Source: CAWIJK01 sp963836375
GTDB taxonomy: Bacteria; Actinomycetota; Acidimicrobiia; Acidimicrobiales; RAAP-2
Direction of reading: 5' to 3'
Length of the DNA: 64,000 nucleotides
Assembly (NCBI GenBank): GCA_963836375.1
Contig: CAWIJK010000002.1
Location: 1,302,001 to 1,366,000 of the forward strand
Of the stretch, positions 17,577-26,346 are shown piece by piece. The notes under the pieces are model-generated. The model ran no database searches, had not been told where the DNA came from, and saw nothing but the letters and a program-made list of their open reading frames with translations. The stretch's first letter is position 1, and the number at the start of each line of letters is the position of its first letter. The position numbers and the translations under genes are program-made.

Positions 17577-18317
17577 ATGACGACTCAGGAGCTCATCGAA
17601 CGCGTGTGCCCGACGATCCGCGACTTCGGGTGGGCCCACTACTTCGCGCCCGAGACCGTCACCGTCGGGGAAGGCCTCGGTCTCGACGTCTTCACCTTCT
17701 ACTTCCTCGGCCGCGGCGGTGTCCTCGGGAACGTGCCGGCCGAGGTGGTCACCCACGCCTTCGGGTACTTCAAGCCCTCGCTGGTCGAACAGATGTGGGA
17801 TGCCGGCCGGGCCAAGGTGGACCCGGGTGAGGCCGCGGCGGCGTACTTCGGGTGCGCGGCGGACCTCGGACGCGAACGCTTCGGTGCCGTCGGGGGCCTC
17901 GGGGCCTTTTGTGAGGCCGCCGGCGCGGTCAACGACGCTGCCGACGCCACCGGGCTCACCCTCTACGCGGCGGCCAGGACCCTGACCCTGGCCGACGACG
18001 TGCCGGGCCGATCGATGCAGCTCCTCTCGGTCCTCCGGGAGTTCCGGGGGAGCGCCCATCTGCTGGCCGTCCGGGCGTCGGGACTCGATGCCAAGACGGC
18101 GCACTTCATCACCCGCCCCAAGGACATTGCCATGTTCGGCTGGAGCGCCGAGGACGCACCGGTCATCACCGAGGTCGAACGGTCCAAGATGGCGGCGGCC
18201 GAGCGTATGACCGACGAGCTGGTGCTACCCGCGTACGGCGTGCTCGACGAGGCCTCGGCCGACGCCTTCGCCACCGCGCTGGGCGAGATCGCCGCCGCGC
18301 TCACCTCGAGCCCCTGA
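17577..18317 (+). CDS. SCO6745-family protein
   Basis: 246 residues. FTFYFLGRGGVLGNVPAEVV (about 39-58), FGYFKPSLVEQMWD, and FRGSAHLLAVRASGL plus HFITRPKDIAMFGW are the conserved blocks of the actinobacterial SCO6745 family, which has a helical HTH-like N-terminus and no firmly assigned activity. No signal peptide or membrane segment is present. The ATG at 17577 is chosen from the TAGGCT spacing. It converges on the pseudo-ClpP gene with 20 bases between stops. Confidence 0.75.
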   Translation: MTTQELIERVCPTIRDFGWAHYFAPETVTVGEGLGLDVFTFYFLGRGGVLGNVPAEVVTHAFGYFKPSLVEQMWDAGRAKVDPGEAAAAYFGCAADLGRERFGAVGGLGAFCEAAGAVNDAADATGLTLYAAARTLTLADDVPGRSMQLLSVLREFRGSAHLLAVRASGLDAKTAHFITRPKDIAMFGWSAEDAPVITEVERSKMAAAERMTDELVLPAYGVLDEASADAFATALGEIAAALTSSP

Positions 18318-18337
18318 GGACCGGGCGTCACGCGCCC

Positions 18338-18964
18338 TCAACGCTGGGCACCGAAGCCCATCGTCGGGCCCGGGAGCCGGTAGAGGCGGGCCTCGGGCCG
18401 GCACAGCTCGTCGAGGAGTCCGTACTCGAGGGCCTCCTGGGCGCTCAGGAACCGCCCCCGACCGAAGTCGCCGGCCACCGCCGCCGCCGGCCGGCCGGCG
18501 GCGGCGGCAACCCGTTCGCAGAATGTCGCCCACTGGACCCGGCGGTGCTCGGCGAAGGCCTCGACGTCCCGGACGTGGCCCTCGAAGGCGCCGTCGGGCT
18601 CGTGGAGGTGGAAGCGGGTGTGTGCGCTGGCCATCCGGCGGGGGCCCAGCGCCACCACCCCGACCGCCGGGCCGCCTACCGCGCCGAACGCGCTGACCCG
18701 CACCGGCACCCCGGCCAGCTCGATCACGTCCATGAGGGCCACCGCAGCCTCGAGCTCGCCCCCGGGGCTGTCGATCTGGAGGTTGATCGGGTCGTCGCCC
18801 GAGGCGTCGAGGGTCATGATCTCCATGGCCGCCCGGTTGGCCCCCGCCTGGTCGAGAGGGCCCGAGACGAAGACCACCCGCTGGTCGAACAACCTCGCCC
18901 GGAGGTCCTCGGCGGGGTCCTCGACCGGCCAGCCGCCCGGTCCCGGGACGTGCGGCCCGCTCAC
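18338..18964 (-). CDS. ClpP-family protein predicted to be catalytically inactive (ClpR-like)
   Basis: 208 residues with the ClpP fold: INLQIDSPGGELEAAVALMDV (about 60-80), the FGAVGGPAVG segment, RFHLHEP and FLSAQEALEYGLLDEL. Aligned by eye with the neighbouring ClpP, the nucleophile Ser is Gly98 and the triad Asp is Gly170, while His121 is kept. Peptidase activity is therefore unlikely. In plants and cyanobacteria inactive ClpR subunits assemble with active ClpP, which suggests a mixed ring here (inference). The GTG at 18964 overlaps the XRE regulator's stop as GTGA, so translation is coupled. Confidence 0.82.
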   Translation of the reverse strand: MSGPHVPGPGGWPVEDPAEDLRARLFDQRVVFVSGPLDQAGANRAAMEIMTLDASGDDPINLQIDSPGGELEAAVALMDVIELAGVPVRVSAFGAVGGPAVGVVALGPRRMASAHTRFHLHEPDGAFEGHVRDVEAFAEHRRVQWATFCERVAAAAGRPAAAVAGDFGRGRFLSAQEALEYGLLDELCRPEARLYRLPGPTMGFGAQR

Positions 18965-19224
18965 CCGACACCGTCCTGGAGCCGCCAGTCGAGCTGCCAC
19001 CCGAGCGCCGCCGCGTAGCGCTCGACGGTCGACAGGCGGACGTCGCCGGCCCCGGACTCGAGCCGGGCCACCGCCGACTGCGAGGTGCCCATGCGGGCCG
19101 CCACCTCGGTCTGGGAGAGCCCGAGGGCCCGGCGCCGGCTGGCCAGCTCGTCGCTCAGCGCCCGGCGGCGCGCCGCCAGCTGGGCGAAACCCGGGAACAC
19201 CGTCTCGTGTCGTCGTTCGCTCAC
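18961..19224 (-). CDS. XRE-family helix-turn-helix regulator
   Basis: 87 residues. The HTH is LSQTEVAARMGTSQSAVARLE (about 36-56), with a downstream LSTVERYAAALGWQLDW helix, the standard layout of a small Cro/C1-type repressor. The start is GTG at 19224. The stop overlaps the pseudo-ClpP start, so the two are made together. The divergent spacer to clpP contains an AT-rich, partly symmetrical element at 19264-19286 that is the obvious candidate operator, implying self-regulation and perhaps control of clpP. Confidence 0.82.
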   Translation of the reverse strand: MSERRHETVFPGFAQLAARRRALSDELASRRRALGLSQTEVAARMGTSQSAVARLESGAGDVRLSTVERYAAALGWQLDWRLQDGVG

Positions 19225-19263
19225 GTGGGCCTGTCGCTCGGTGGGCTGCCGCGGTCGGCCTCC

Positions 19264-19286
19264 GAATATATCATTTTTGAGATACC
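19264..19286. promoter_or_regulatory. AT-rich candidate operator/promoter between XRE and clpP
   Basis: An AT-rich run in otherwise GC-rich DNA. It holds TATC-N8-GATA (19269-19284) and an inner TCA-TTTT-TGA inverted repeat (19271-19280). On the reverse strand it contains TATATT, a good -10 for the XRE operon. On the forward strand GATACC could serve clpP. A repressor bound here could block both promoters. Confidence 0.5.
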
Positions 19287-19333
19287 ATGGGAGCGATAGC
19301 GGGCACCGGGCCCGGGCGGGACAGGAGGTCGAC

Positions 19334-19960
19334 ATGGCCCTGCAGTCACTCATCCCCACCGTGGTGGAGGAGTCCAACCGGGGGGAGCGGGCGTTCGACA
19401 TCTACTCGCTGCTCTTGCGCGAGCGCATCGTCTTTCTCGGCCAGGAGGTCGACGACCAGATCGCCAACCTGATCATCACCCAGATGCTCTACCTCGAGGC
19501 CCAGGACCCCGACAAGGACATCGCGCTCTACATCAACTCGCCGGGCGGCATGGCCTACGCCGGCCTGGCCATCTACGACGTGATCCAGCACGTCCGGCCC
19601 GAGGTCTCGACCATCTGCGTCGGCATGGGGATGTCGGCGGCCGCCATGATCCTGTGCGGCGGGTCGCCCGGGAAGCGTCTCGCCCTCCCGAACTCGCGGA
19701 TCATGATCCACCAGGGTTCGGCCGGGACCCGGGGAGCGCCGAGCGACATGGAGATCCAACTGCGCGAGGTCCTGGCCACCACCCGCCGGATGGCCGAGAT
19801 CATCGCCCACCACAGCGGACGGCCGCTCGACCAGGTCGAGCGGGACATCGACCGGGACTACTTCATGACGGCGTCCGAGGCGATGGCCTACGGCCTGATC
19901 GACGAGATCATCAGCCCCCGTCGGGGCCTGTCGGCCCCGGTCCTCGAGGCGGCGGGATGA
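19334..19960 (+). CDS. clpP: ATP-dependent Clp protease proteolytic subunit
   Basis: 208 residues, close to the usual ClpP length. The N-terminal SLIPTVVEESNRGERAFDIY, INSPGG (68-72), the nucleophile region VGMGMSAAAM with Ser101, LPNSRIMIHQ with His126, and DRDYFMTASEA with Asp175 give an intact triad. It should form the barrel that degrades proteins fed by an AAA+ unfoldase; no clpX or clpC lies in the window. The ATG at 19334 follows AGGAGG. The 3' end overlaps the convergent TMEM175-like gene by 50 bases. Confidence 0.93.
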   Translation: MALQSLIPTVVEESNRGERAFDIYSLLLRERIVFLGQEVDDQIANLIITQMLYLEAQDPDKDIALYINSPGGMAYAGLAIYDVIQHVRPEVSTICVGMGMSAAAMILCGGSPGKRLALPNSRIMIHQGSAGTRGAPSDMEIQLREVLATTRRMAEIIAHHSGRPLDQVERDIDRDYFMTASEAMAYGLIDEIISPRRGLSAPVLEAAG

Positions 19961-20612
19961 GCCCAGCGCCCACCCCGGCCGCCGTGGGCGCCGTCCGCCC
20001 CATCTGCTCGAACACGTAGTAGACGTCGGCCAGCAGGCTCACCAGGAGGGCGAGGGGAGCGCTGAAGGCGGCCACCACGATCGCCGCAAGGTAGACGGCC
20101 GACCCGACGCTGAACCGCAGCGTGGCCGAGCGCACGGCGGAGGGCGCGATCGGAACGATGAACAGCCGGCGCCGGACGGCGCGGAAGTAGATAAGGCTGA
20201 AACTGACGGCCATCCCCTCCATCACCGCGCAGTACAAGACGGCAGCCAGGTTGTCGCTCCTGCCGGCGTCGACCGCCGGCAGGTACTGGGCCAAGGTCGC
20301 CGTGACGAACGGGATCAGCACCACGAAGACCAAGAGGACCAGGTTGATGAAGAGCATCGGCCGGTCCACCTGGGTGATGCTCTTGAACAGGTTGTGGTGG
20401 TTGACCCAGATGATCCCGATGGTGAAGAAGCTGACCCCGAAGGCGGCGAAGGCCCACCGCTTCTCGTAGAGCTGGTGGGTGAGCGTCCCGTGGCCGGGTC
20501 CGCTGACGGCCAGGTTCAGCACCAGCAGCGTGATGGCGACGGCCATCACCCCGTCGCTGAACGCCTCGAGACGACCGGTCTCCATCCCCGCGCCCTTCTT
20601 CGAGACCGCCAT
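19911..20612 (-). CDS. TMEM175/DUF1211-family membrane protein
   Basis: 233 residues. RLEAFSDGVMAVAITLLVLN is the signature first helix (FSDGV) of the TMEM175 family, whose characterised members are potassium-permeable channels. Further helices lie near residues 52-72, 83-105, 120-142 and 165-195. IWVNHHNLFK is the second conserved block. A Pro/Gly-rich C-terminal tail overlaps the end of clpP. The ATG at 20612 is used; an internal ATG at 20585 (METGRLEAF) is possible. Confidence 0.85.
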   Translation of the reverse strand: MAVSKKGAGMETGRLEAFSDGVMAVAITLLVLNLAVSGPGHGTLTHQLYEKRWAFAAFGVSFFTIGIIWVNHHNLFKSITQVDRPMLFINLVLLVFVVLIPFVTATLAQYLPAVDAGRSDNLAAVLYCAVMEGMAVSFSLIYFRAVRRRLFIVPIAPSAVRSATLRFSVGSAVYLAAIVVAAFSAPLALLVSLLADVYYVFEQMGRTAPTAAGVGAGLIPPPRGPGPTGPDGG

Positions 20613-20726
20613 GCGGCGTTCTCGAGCGCCACGCTACCGGCGGCCGGCCGCCCACCCGGGGTGCCACCACCGGGGCCCCGCCGGGGCCGGCCCCGTGGTG
20701 CGCAGCGGGCGCCGGCCGGTAGTGTG

Positions 20727-20744
20727 TCTGACACGAGTGTCAGA
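20727..20744. promoter_or_regulatory. Palindromic operator upstream of the amidohydrolase operon
   Basis: Perfect inverted repeat with 8-base arms (TCTGACAC, GTGTCAGA) and a 2-base spacer, ending 27 bases before the ATG at 20772. Core and spacing match the sites at 10372 and 35141. A repressor here would cover the promoter or early transcript. Confidence 0.6.
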
Positions 20745-20771
20745 GACGGTCGTTCACGTGGGAGATGCCGT

Positions 20772-22076
20772 ATGCGTACCGAGGACATGATCCTGATCAG
20801 CGTGGACGACCACGTCATCGAGCCCGGCGACATGTTCGACGGGCGGCTGCCGGCCAAGTACCAGGACCTGGCGCCCAAGCTCGTCCGCCGGCCCGACGGG
20901 ACCGACTTCTGGCACTACAACGGGGCCGAGATGCCCAACGTGGGCCTCAACGCCGTGGTCGGCCGACCCCCCGAGGAGTACGGGATTGAGCCCCAGTCCT
21001 TCGACGACATGCGACGCGGTTGCTACGACGTCCACGAGCGGGTGCGCGACATGAGCGCCAACGGGGTGCTCGGCTCGATGTGCTTCCCCTCGTTCCCCCA
21101 GTTCTGCGGCCAGCTCTTCGCCCGGCGCGAGGACAAGGACGAGGCGCTGGCCATGGTCAGGGCCTACAACGACTGGCACATCGAGGGCTGGTGCGGGGCC
21201 GAGCCCGGGCGCTTCATCCCGCTCTCGATCCCGGCCATCTGGGACCCCGAGTTGGCCGCGGCCGAGGTCCGGCGGGTGGCGGCCAAGGGCTGCCGGGCGG
21301 TGACCTTCTCGGAGAACCCCGAGAAGCTCGGCTGGCCGTCCCTGCACAACAGCCACTGGGACCCGTTCTGGACGGCGTGTGCCGACGAGGGAACCGTCGT
21401 CTGCATGCACCTGGGGTCGTCGTCCCAGCTGGTGGTGACCTCGGTCGAGGCGCCGATCGACGTGATGATCAGCCTGCAGCCGATGAACATGGTCCAGGCC
21501 GCCGCCGACCTGCTGTGGTCGCCGGTCCTGCGCAAGTTCAAGGACCTGCGCTTCGCCCTCTCGGAGGGCGGCATCGGGTGGATCCCCTACGCTTTGGAGC
21601 GGATCGACTACGTCTACCAGCACCACCACGCGTGGACCGGCCAGGACTTCGGTGACATGCTCCCGAGCCAGCTCTTCAAGGAGCGGATCATCACCTGTTT
21701 CATCGACGACGCCTTCGGGGTGGCCAACCGCCACTACCTCAACGTCGACAACATCACGTGGGAGTGCGACTACCCACATTCGGACTCGACCTGGCCGCAG
21801 TCCCCCGAGGCGCTGATGAAGTACGTCGAGGGCGTCCCGGACGACGAGATCGACAAGATGACCCACCGCAACGCCATGCGCCTCTTCACCTTCGACCCCT
21901 TTAGCGTCCGGCCCCGCGAGCAGTGCACCGTCGGGGCGCTACGGGCCGAGGCGTCCGACGTCGACACCTCCATCGTCTCGCGCTCCAAGGACGGCCCCAA
22001 GACGAAGGCCACCGGGATCACCGATCTCGGCTCGGTGATCAAGAAGCTGGGGACCGCAGACGAGGACGCCGGCTGA
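20772..22076 (+). CDS. Amidohydrolase family (amidohydro_2/TIM-barrel) protein
   Basis: 434 residues. ILISVDDHVIEPGDMFDGRL opens with the D-x-H metal motif. MHLGSSSQ (about residue 215), ALSEGGIGWIPYALERIDY, and WECDYPHSDSTWPQ with the final metal/catalytic Asp and His complete the barrel. This group includes decarboxylases and C-C hydrolases. A homologue of similar layout lies at 50078. The ATG follows GGGAG. The enoyl-CoA hydratase begins 1 base after the stop, so the substrate is probably an acyl-CoA pathway intermediate. Confidence 0.85.
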   Translation: MRTEDMILISVDDHVIEPGDMFDGRLPAKYQDLAPKLVRRPDGTDFWHYNGAEMPNVGLNAVVGRPPEEYGIEPQSFDDMRRGCYDVHERVRDMSANGVLGSMCFPSFPQFCGQLFARREDKDEALAMVRAYNDWHIEGWCGAEPGRFIPLSIPAIWDPELAAAEVRRVAAKGCRAVTFSENPEKLGWPSLHNSHWDPFWTACADEGTVVCMHLGSSSQLVVTSVEAPIDVMISLQPMNMVQAAADLLWSPVLRKFKDLRFALSEGGIGWIPYALERIDYVYQHHHAWTGQDFGDMLPSQLFKERIITCFIDDAFGVANRHYLNVDNITWECDYPHSDSTWPQSPEALMKYVEGVPDDEIDKMTHRNAMRLFTFDPFSVRPREQCTVGALRAEASDVDTSIVSRSKDGPKTKATGITDLGSVIKKLGTADEDAG

Positions 22077-22077
22077 C

Positions 22078-22887
22078 GTGCCGATCCATTTCGAACGGGG
22101 GGACGACCATGTCGTCCGGATCACGATCGACCGTCCCGAGCACCGCAACTCGCTCGACATGGAGCACTTCTTCGAGTTGCGCAAGGCCTGGGAGACGTTC
22201 GACGTAGAGGACGACCTCTGGGTCGCCGTGATCACCGGGGTGGGCCTTGACTTCTGCGTGGGGGCGGACCTCAAGACCTACATTCCCCAGGTCACCGAGC
22301 TGCAGAAGAAGATCGCCTCGGGCGAGGCAACCGAGGTGGGTGGCTACCGCATCGACGACGGGATCAAAGCGGTCCTGCGGGGCACCAAGCTCTACAAGCC
22401 GATCGTCGCCGCCGTCAACGGTACCTGCGTGGCCGGCGGGATGGAGATGCTGGGCGGCTGTGATCTGCGGGTGGCCTCCGACACGGCCACCTTCGGGGTG
22501 ATGGAGCCCAAGCGGGGGCTCTTCGCCGGCGGGGGCACGACCGTCCGCTTACCCCGTCAGGTCCCGTTCCCCGCAGCGATGGAGCTCCTGCTCTGCGCCG
22601 ACCGGGTCCCCGCCCGCAGGGCCTACGAGATGGGGCTCCTCAACGAGGTGACCACCCCCGAGACGCTCTTGGAGCGCGCCTACGACTACGCCCACCGGAT
22701 CACGGCCAATGGGCCGTTCGCCATCCGCAAGACCAAAGAGTCCGTGCTGCGGGGGCTGGCCACCGACATGAAAGAGGCCTACCGGATCGAGTCCGAGCTG
22801 TCCCACGAGGTCTTCTCGAGCGAGGACGCCAAGGAGGGGCCGCGGGCCTTCGCCGAGAAACGCACCCCGGAGTGGAAGAACCGCTGA
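22078..22887 (+). CDS. Enoyl-CoA hydratase/isomerase family protein
   Basis: 269 residues of the crotonase fold. ITIDRPEHRNSLDMEHF, DFCVGADLKTY (oxyanion hole half), AAVNGTCVAGGMEMLGGCDLRV (second oxyanion Gly), and FGVMEPKRGLFAGGGTTVRLPR are present. The last of these holds the acid/base region, with Glu at the first catalytic position. It hydrates or isomerises an enoyl-CoA. The GTG start is one base after the amidohydrolase stop, giving tight co-translation. Confidence 0.9.
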   Translation: MPIHFERGDDHVVRITIDRPEHRNSLDMEHFFELRKAWETFDVEDDLWVAVITGVGLDFCVGADLKTYIPQVTELQKKIASGEATEVGGYRIDDGIKAVLRGTKLYKPIVAAVNGTCVAGGMEMLGGCDLRVASDTATFGVMEPKRGLFAGGGTTVRLPRQVPFPAAMELLLCADRVPARRAYEMGLLNEVTTPETLLERAYDYAHRITANGPFAIRKTKESVLRGLATDMKEAYRIESELSHEVFSSEDAKEGPRAFAEKRTPEWKNR

Positions 22888-23124
22888 CCAGGGCCTGAGG
22901 GGCCTGGGGGCGCCCCGGGGCCGGCGCGGCCACCGGCTCCGGTTCGGGCCCGGCCCGGCCCAGGCACGCCTTCGACCCCCGAGCGCGGCTTCGCCTAGGG
23001 TCGCGCCGTCGCCCGGGCCGAGGCGCCCGGGCCGAGGCGACCGGGCAGGCGCCGGAGGCAGCGGCGGATCAGGGGGTGCGCGGTGGCGGTCCACCGGCGG
23101 ACAGGGCGTCAGACGAGGAGATCG
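22888..23124. other. Intergenic region with a 14-bp direct repeat
   Basis: 237 bases without a credible gene. It contains two adjacent copies of GCCCGGGCCGAGGC (23011-23024, 23025-23038), each able to fold on itself. No promoter consensus or operator of the family seen elsewhere was found. Confidence 0.5.
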
Positions 23125-23928
23125 ATGAGCGAGACGTCGCAGGGATCGCCGGCGCACCCGGGCGACGGCGGGCCCCCACCGACCGAGGGAACCGCCCCCG
23201 GGCCCGGCGCGGGTAACCCCGAGTCGGCCCGCCCCACCTTCTCCCCCGACCCGGCCCAGGTGGCCGGGACCGCTCCGGTGGACCCGGTCCGCCCAGCCCC
23301 CGGGGACGAACCCGAACCCGTCACCCCCGACACCGCCCAGGCACCGCCGGGGGTGGTCGGCCCGGAGGAGGGGGCTGCGGGCCAGCGGTCTACCCTTCCG
23401 GCCGCCGTGGGTGCCCTCGCGGTGCTCGTGGTGATCGCCGTGCTGGTGGTCCTCATCGTCCGCACCCACGACCACACCGGCCGGTCCGGCGCCCCGGTCA
23501 CCTCCGGCCGGTCGCCGATCCGAGCCACCTCGGTCACCGTCGCCACCCCCGATCAGCGCTCCCAGACCGAGCTGATCCGGGGGATCACCCTCCTCAAGAG
23601 CCAGTTCTCCTACCTCAACACCTACGGGCTCGTGACGCTCCCCTGGCTGGACCAGCGCTCGCCCGGGGTCAGCTGGGTCCCGGGGGCCGCCCCCGTCCAG
23701 CACGGTGACCAGATCAGCCTGGCCATCACCCCGACGAGCGCCCTGGTGGCCACCCGGTCGAACGACGGCGCCTGCTGGTACGTGCTCGACGCCGAGCCCG
23801 GCGCCACCGCTGTCACCGCCGACAACCTCCCCGGCCCGGCCATGTACTTCAACATGAAGCCGTCCGGGACCTGTGACGGGGCAACTGCCCCGATGAATGG
23901 CTGGGGCCAGACGTTCCCCCAACCCTGA
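23125..23928 (+). CDS. Single-pass membrane protein with pilin-like C-terminal domain
   Basis: 267 residues. A Pro/Gly/Ala-rich cytoplasmic tail (1-90) is followed by one strong membrane helix (AVGALAVLVVIAVLVVLIV, about 93-111). An exported domain follows, with SQTELIRGITLLKSQFSYLN and NDGACWYVLDAEPG...TCDG, where two Cys could pair. The C-terminal layout recalls type IV pilin-like or pseudopilin ends, but no prepilin cleavage site is present. The ATG follows GAGGAG. The function is unknown. Confidence 0.65.
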   Translation: MSETSQGSPAHPGDGGPPPTEGTAPGPGAGNPESARPTFSPDPAQVAGTAPVDPVRPAPGDEPEPVTPDTAQAPPGVVGPEEGAAGQRSTLPAAVGALAVLVVIAVLVVLIVRTHDHTGRSGAPVTSGRSPIRATSVTVATPDQRSQTELIRGITLLKSQFSYLNTYGLVTLPWLDQRSPGVSWVPGAAPVQHGDQISLAITPTSALVATRSNDGACWYVLDAEPGATAVTADNLPGPAMYFNMKPSGTCDGATAPMNGWGQTFPQP

Positions 23929-24106
23929 CCGTCCCGGCGTCGCCGGCCACCGGCCACCGGCCCGGAGCCGTCGGGCCCGGCGCACCGAGGAGCGACGGGC
24001 CGGGTAGGCACCCGCTCGAACTCCCGGCCCCGTCGCCGCGCCGCGGCCGACTCGACCCGACCCGGTCCGGCGTTCAGGAGGAGGCGGGGTGCGACCACCC
24101 CGCCGC

Positions 24107-26205
24107 TCAGCTTGTCGGCACCGCCCCGATGATGTTGGTCACGTGGACGCCCACGCCGGGCAGCGACCCCTGGGAGGTGGCGTCGCCGAAGGCGAAGACC
24201 CCGCCGTCCGAACCGATGAGCCAGTAGCCCCCGCCGTCGGGGGTGGGCACGATCGACACGATGTCCGACACCGTGACCCCGAGACCGGGCAGCGAGCCGT
24301 GGGAGGTGGCGTCGCCGAAGGCGTAGACCGCCCCGTTGGCCCCCACCACGTAGTAGCCCTTCCCGTCGGGGGTGGCCGCGATCCCGGTGATGTCGTTGAC
24401 CGAGACCCCGATGCCGGGGAGGGAACCCAGGAACGGGGCGTTGCCGAAGGTGAAGACCCCGCCGTCCTTTCCGACCAGGAAGTAGCCCCCACCTCCCGGG
24501 GTGGCCACGATGCCCACGATATTTGAGACGTGGACGTTCATCGAGGGCAGCGAGCCATAGAAGCCGGCACTCTGGCCGACCGGGAAGACGAAGACCCCGC
24601 CGTCGGATCCCACCAGGTCATAGCCCTGGTAGTTGTTGGTGGGCACGATGCCCACGATGTTGTTGACGCTGACTTTGAGCCCGGGCAGGGACCCGAAGAA
24701 GCCCGAGGACTGGCCGGTCGGGAACACGAAGACCCCGCCGTCGGACCCCACCAGGTTGTAGCCGGCAAAGTTGTTGGTGGGCACGATGCCCACGATGTTG
24801 TTCACCTTGACCCCGAGCCCGGGCAGCGAGCCGAAGAAGCCCGTGGCCTTCCCCACCGGGAAGACGAAGACCCCACCGTCGGAACCGGCCAGGTCATAAC
24901 CGGCGGTCGAGACCGCCTGGCTGGTTGTGGCCGACGGCCCCCCGTTGTTGGACACCGTCCGGCCGGTGAAGACCTGGGCCGTCGAGGTCCCCTGGGTGTT
25001 GGTGACCGTCAGGGTCACGTTGTAGGTGCCCGAGGCGGCATAGGTGTGGGTGGTGGTGGCCGAAGTGGTGATGGCCGTGGTCCCGTCACCGAAGTTCCAG
25101 GCGTAGGAGGCGATGGTCCCGATCGGAGAGCTCGAGGCCGAGGCGTTGAAGGTGGTCGGGTTGCCCGGGGTCCCCGCCGTGAAGGTGAAGGCGGCCGTCG
25201 GGGCCTGGTCGGGGGTGACAGCGATGCCCAGCGGTTCCGTCCCGATGGCGAAGCTCGTTCCCGCCGTGTCGGTGGCCGTGGAGATGGGGGTTATGGCGCC
25301 ACCCGCTTCGTCCACCACGTAGACCGTCTTACCATCGGGCGTGACGACCACATCGGCAGGATCGGATCCCACCCCGATGGGCGTGCCAGCGACGTTGGTG
25401 GCGACGTTGAGCGGGGTCACCGTGTTCGTGGGGCTGCCGTTGGTCACCCAGACCGTCTTGCCGTCGGGGGTGATGGCGAGACCCCTCGGATTGGCGCCGA
25501 TCGGGATGGCACCACTGGGGGTGTTCGTGGCGGTGGCGATCGCCGTCAGGCTGCCGCTCATTTCGCTCGCCACGTAGACCGTCGCACCGTTCGGGGTGAC
25601 GGCGATCCCCTCAGGATCGAGTCCGACATTGATGGGCGTGCCCGCAGTGTTGGTCGCCAGGTTGATCGGCGTGACCGTGCCCGAGTCGGAATTGGTCACG
25701 TAGGCGGTCTGGCCGTTAGGGGTGATGGCGATGCCGAACGGTTCCGACCCGACGGTGATCGGGGTGCCCGGGGTGTTGGTGGCCAGATTGATCGGGACCA
25801 CGGTTCCCGAACCGAGTTGTTGGTGACGTAGGCGGTCTGGCCGTTGGGGGTGATGGCGATGCCGAACGGTGTCCCGCCCAGCGAGATCGGTGTGCCCGGG
25901 GTGTTGGTGGCGGTGGCGATGGGGATGACGGTCCCGTGTTCATCGGTCACGTAGGCGGTCTGGCCGTTGGGGGTGACGGCGATGAAGTTGGGGACCGCCG
26001 AGCTTACCGGGATCGGAGTGCCGACGGTGTTGGTGGCCGTGGCGAACACGCCGACGTTGTCGACGTTGGCGACGTAGGCGGTCTCTACCGGCGAGGCCGC
26101 CCCGGCCGGTGCCGCCGACACGGCGCCCAACGCGGCCACGCCGGGCAGTACCACCGCCAGGCTGCCGAGAAGACGCAAGGTGCGGATGCTCGTGCTCGTT
26201 GCCAT
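24107..26205 (-). CDS. Secreted surface protein: YVTN beta-propeller, PKD domain and six C-terminal repeats (frameshifted)
   Basis: A signal peptide (LGSLAVVLPGVAALGAVSAAPAGA) leads into seven blades of the TPNGQTAYVTN...TPI..G type, a likely seven-bladed propeller. A PKD domain follows (YAWNFGDGTTAI...YNVTLTV). Six repeats of about 43-47 residues come next, each with a core like GSDGGVFVFPVGQ..GFFGSLPGL, a repeat common in Acidimicrobiia. The frame breaks near 25815 inside blade 3. Adding one base after AACTCGG restores the blade, as seen by comparison with blade 4. The restored protein is about 699 residues. The ATG follows GGAGG. It is probably an adhesin or cell-surface protein. Confidence 0.8.
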
Positions 26206-26346
26206 CGTGCCTCCAGGTTGCCGATCGTCACGGCCGGTGGGTGCTAGCTGCTCGGACAACCTAACAGTGCCGCTCGCCGATGTCACCGACCAAAGGGGCA
26301 GTCCGTGACGTCGGTCTGCCGGGGCCGCCCAGAGACCCCGTACCCC

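Noticed and set aside
23011..23038. GCCCGGGCCGAGGC direct repeat as an origin or attachment site
   Set aside because: There are only two copies, it is fully GC, and no integrase or partition gene is nearby. It is kept only as a minor repeat.
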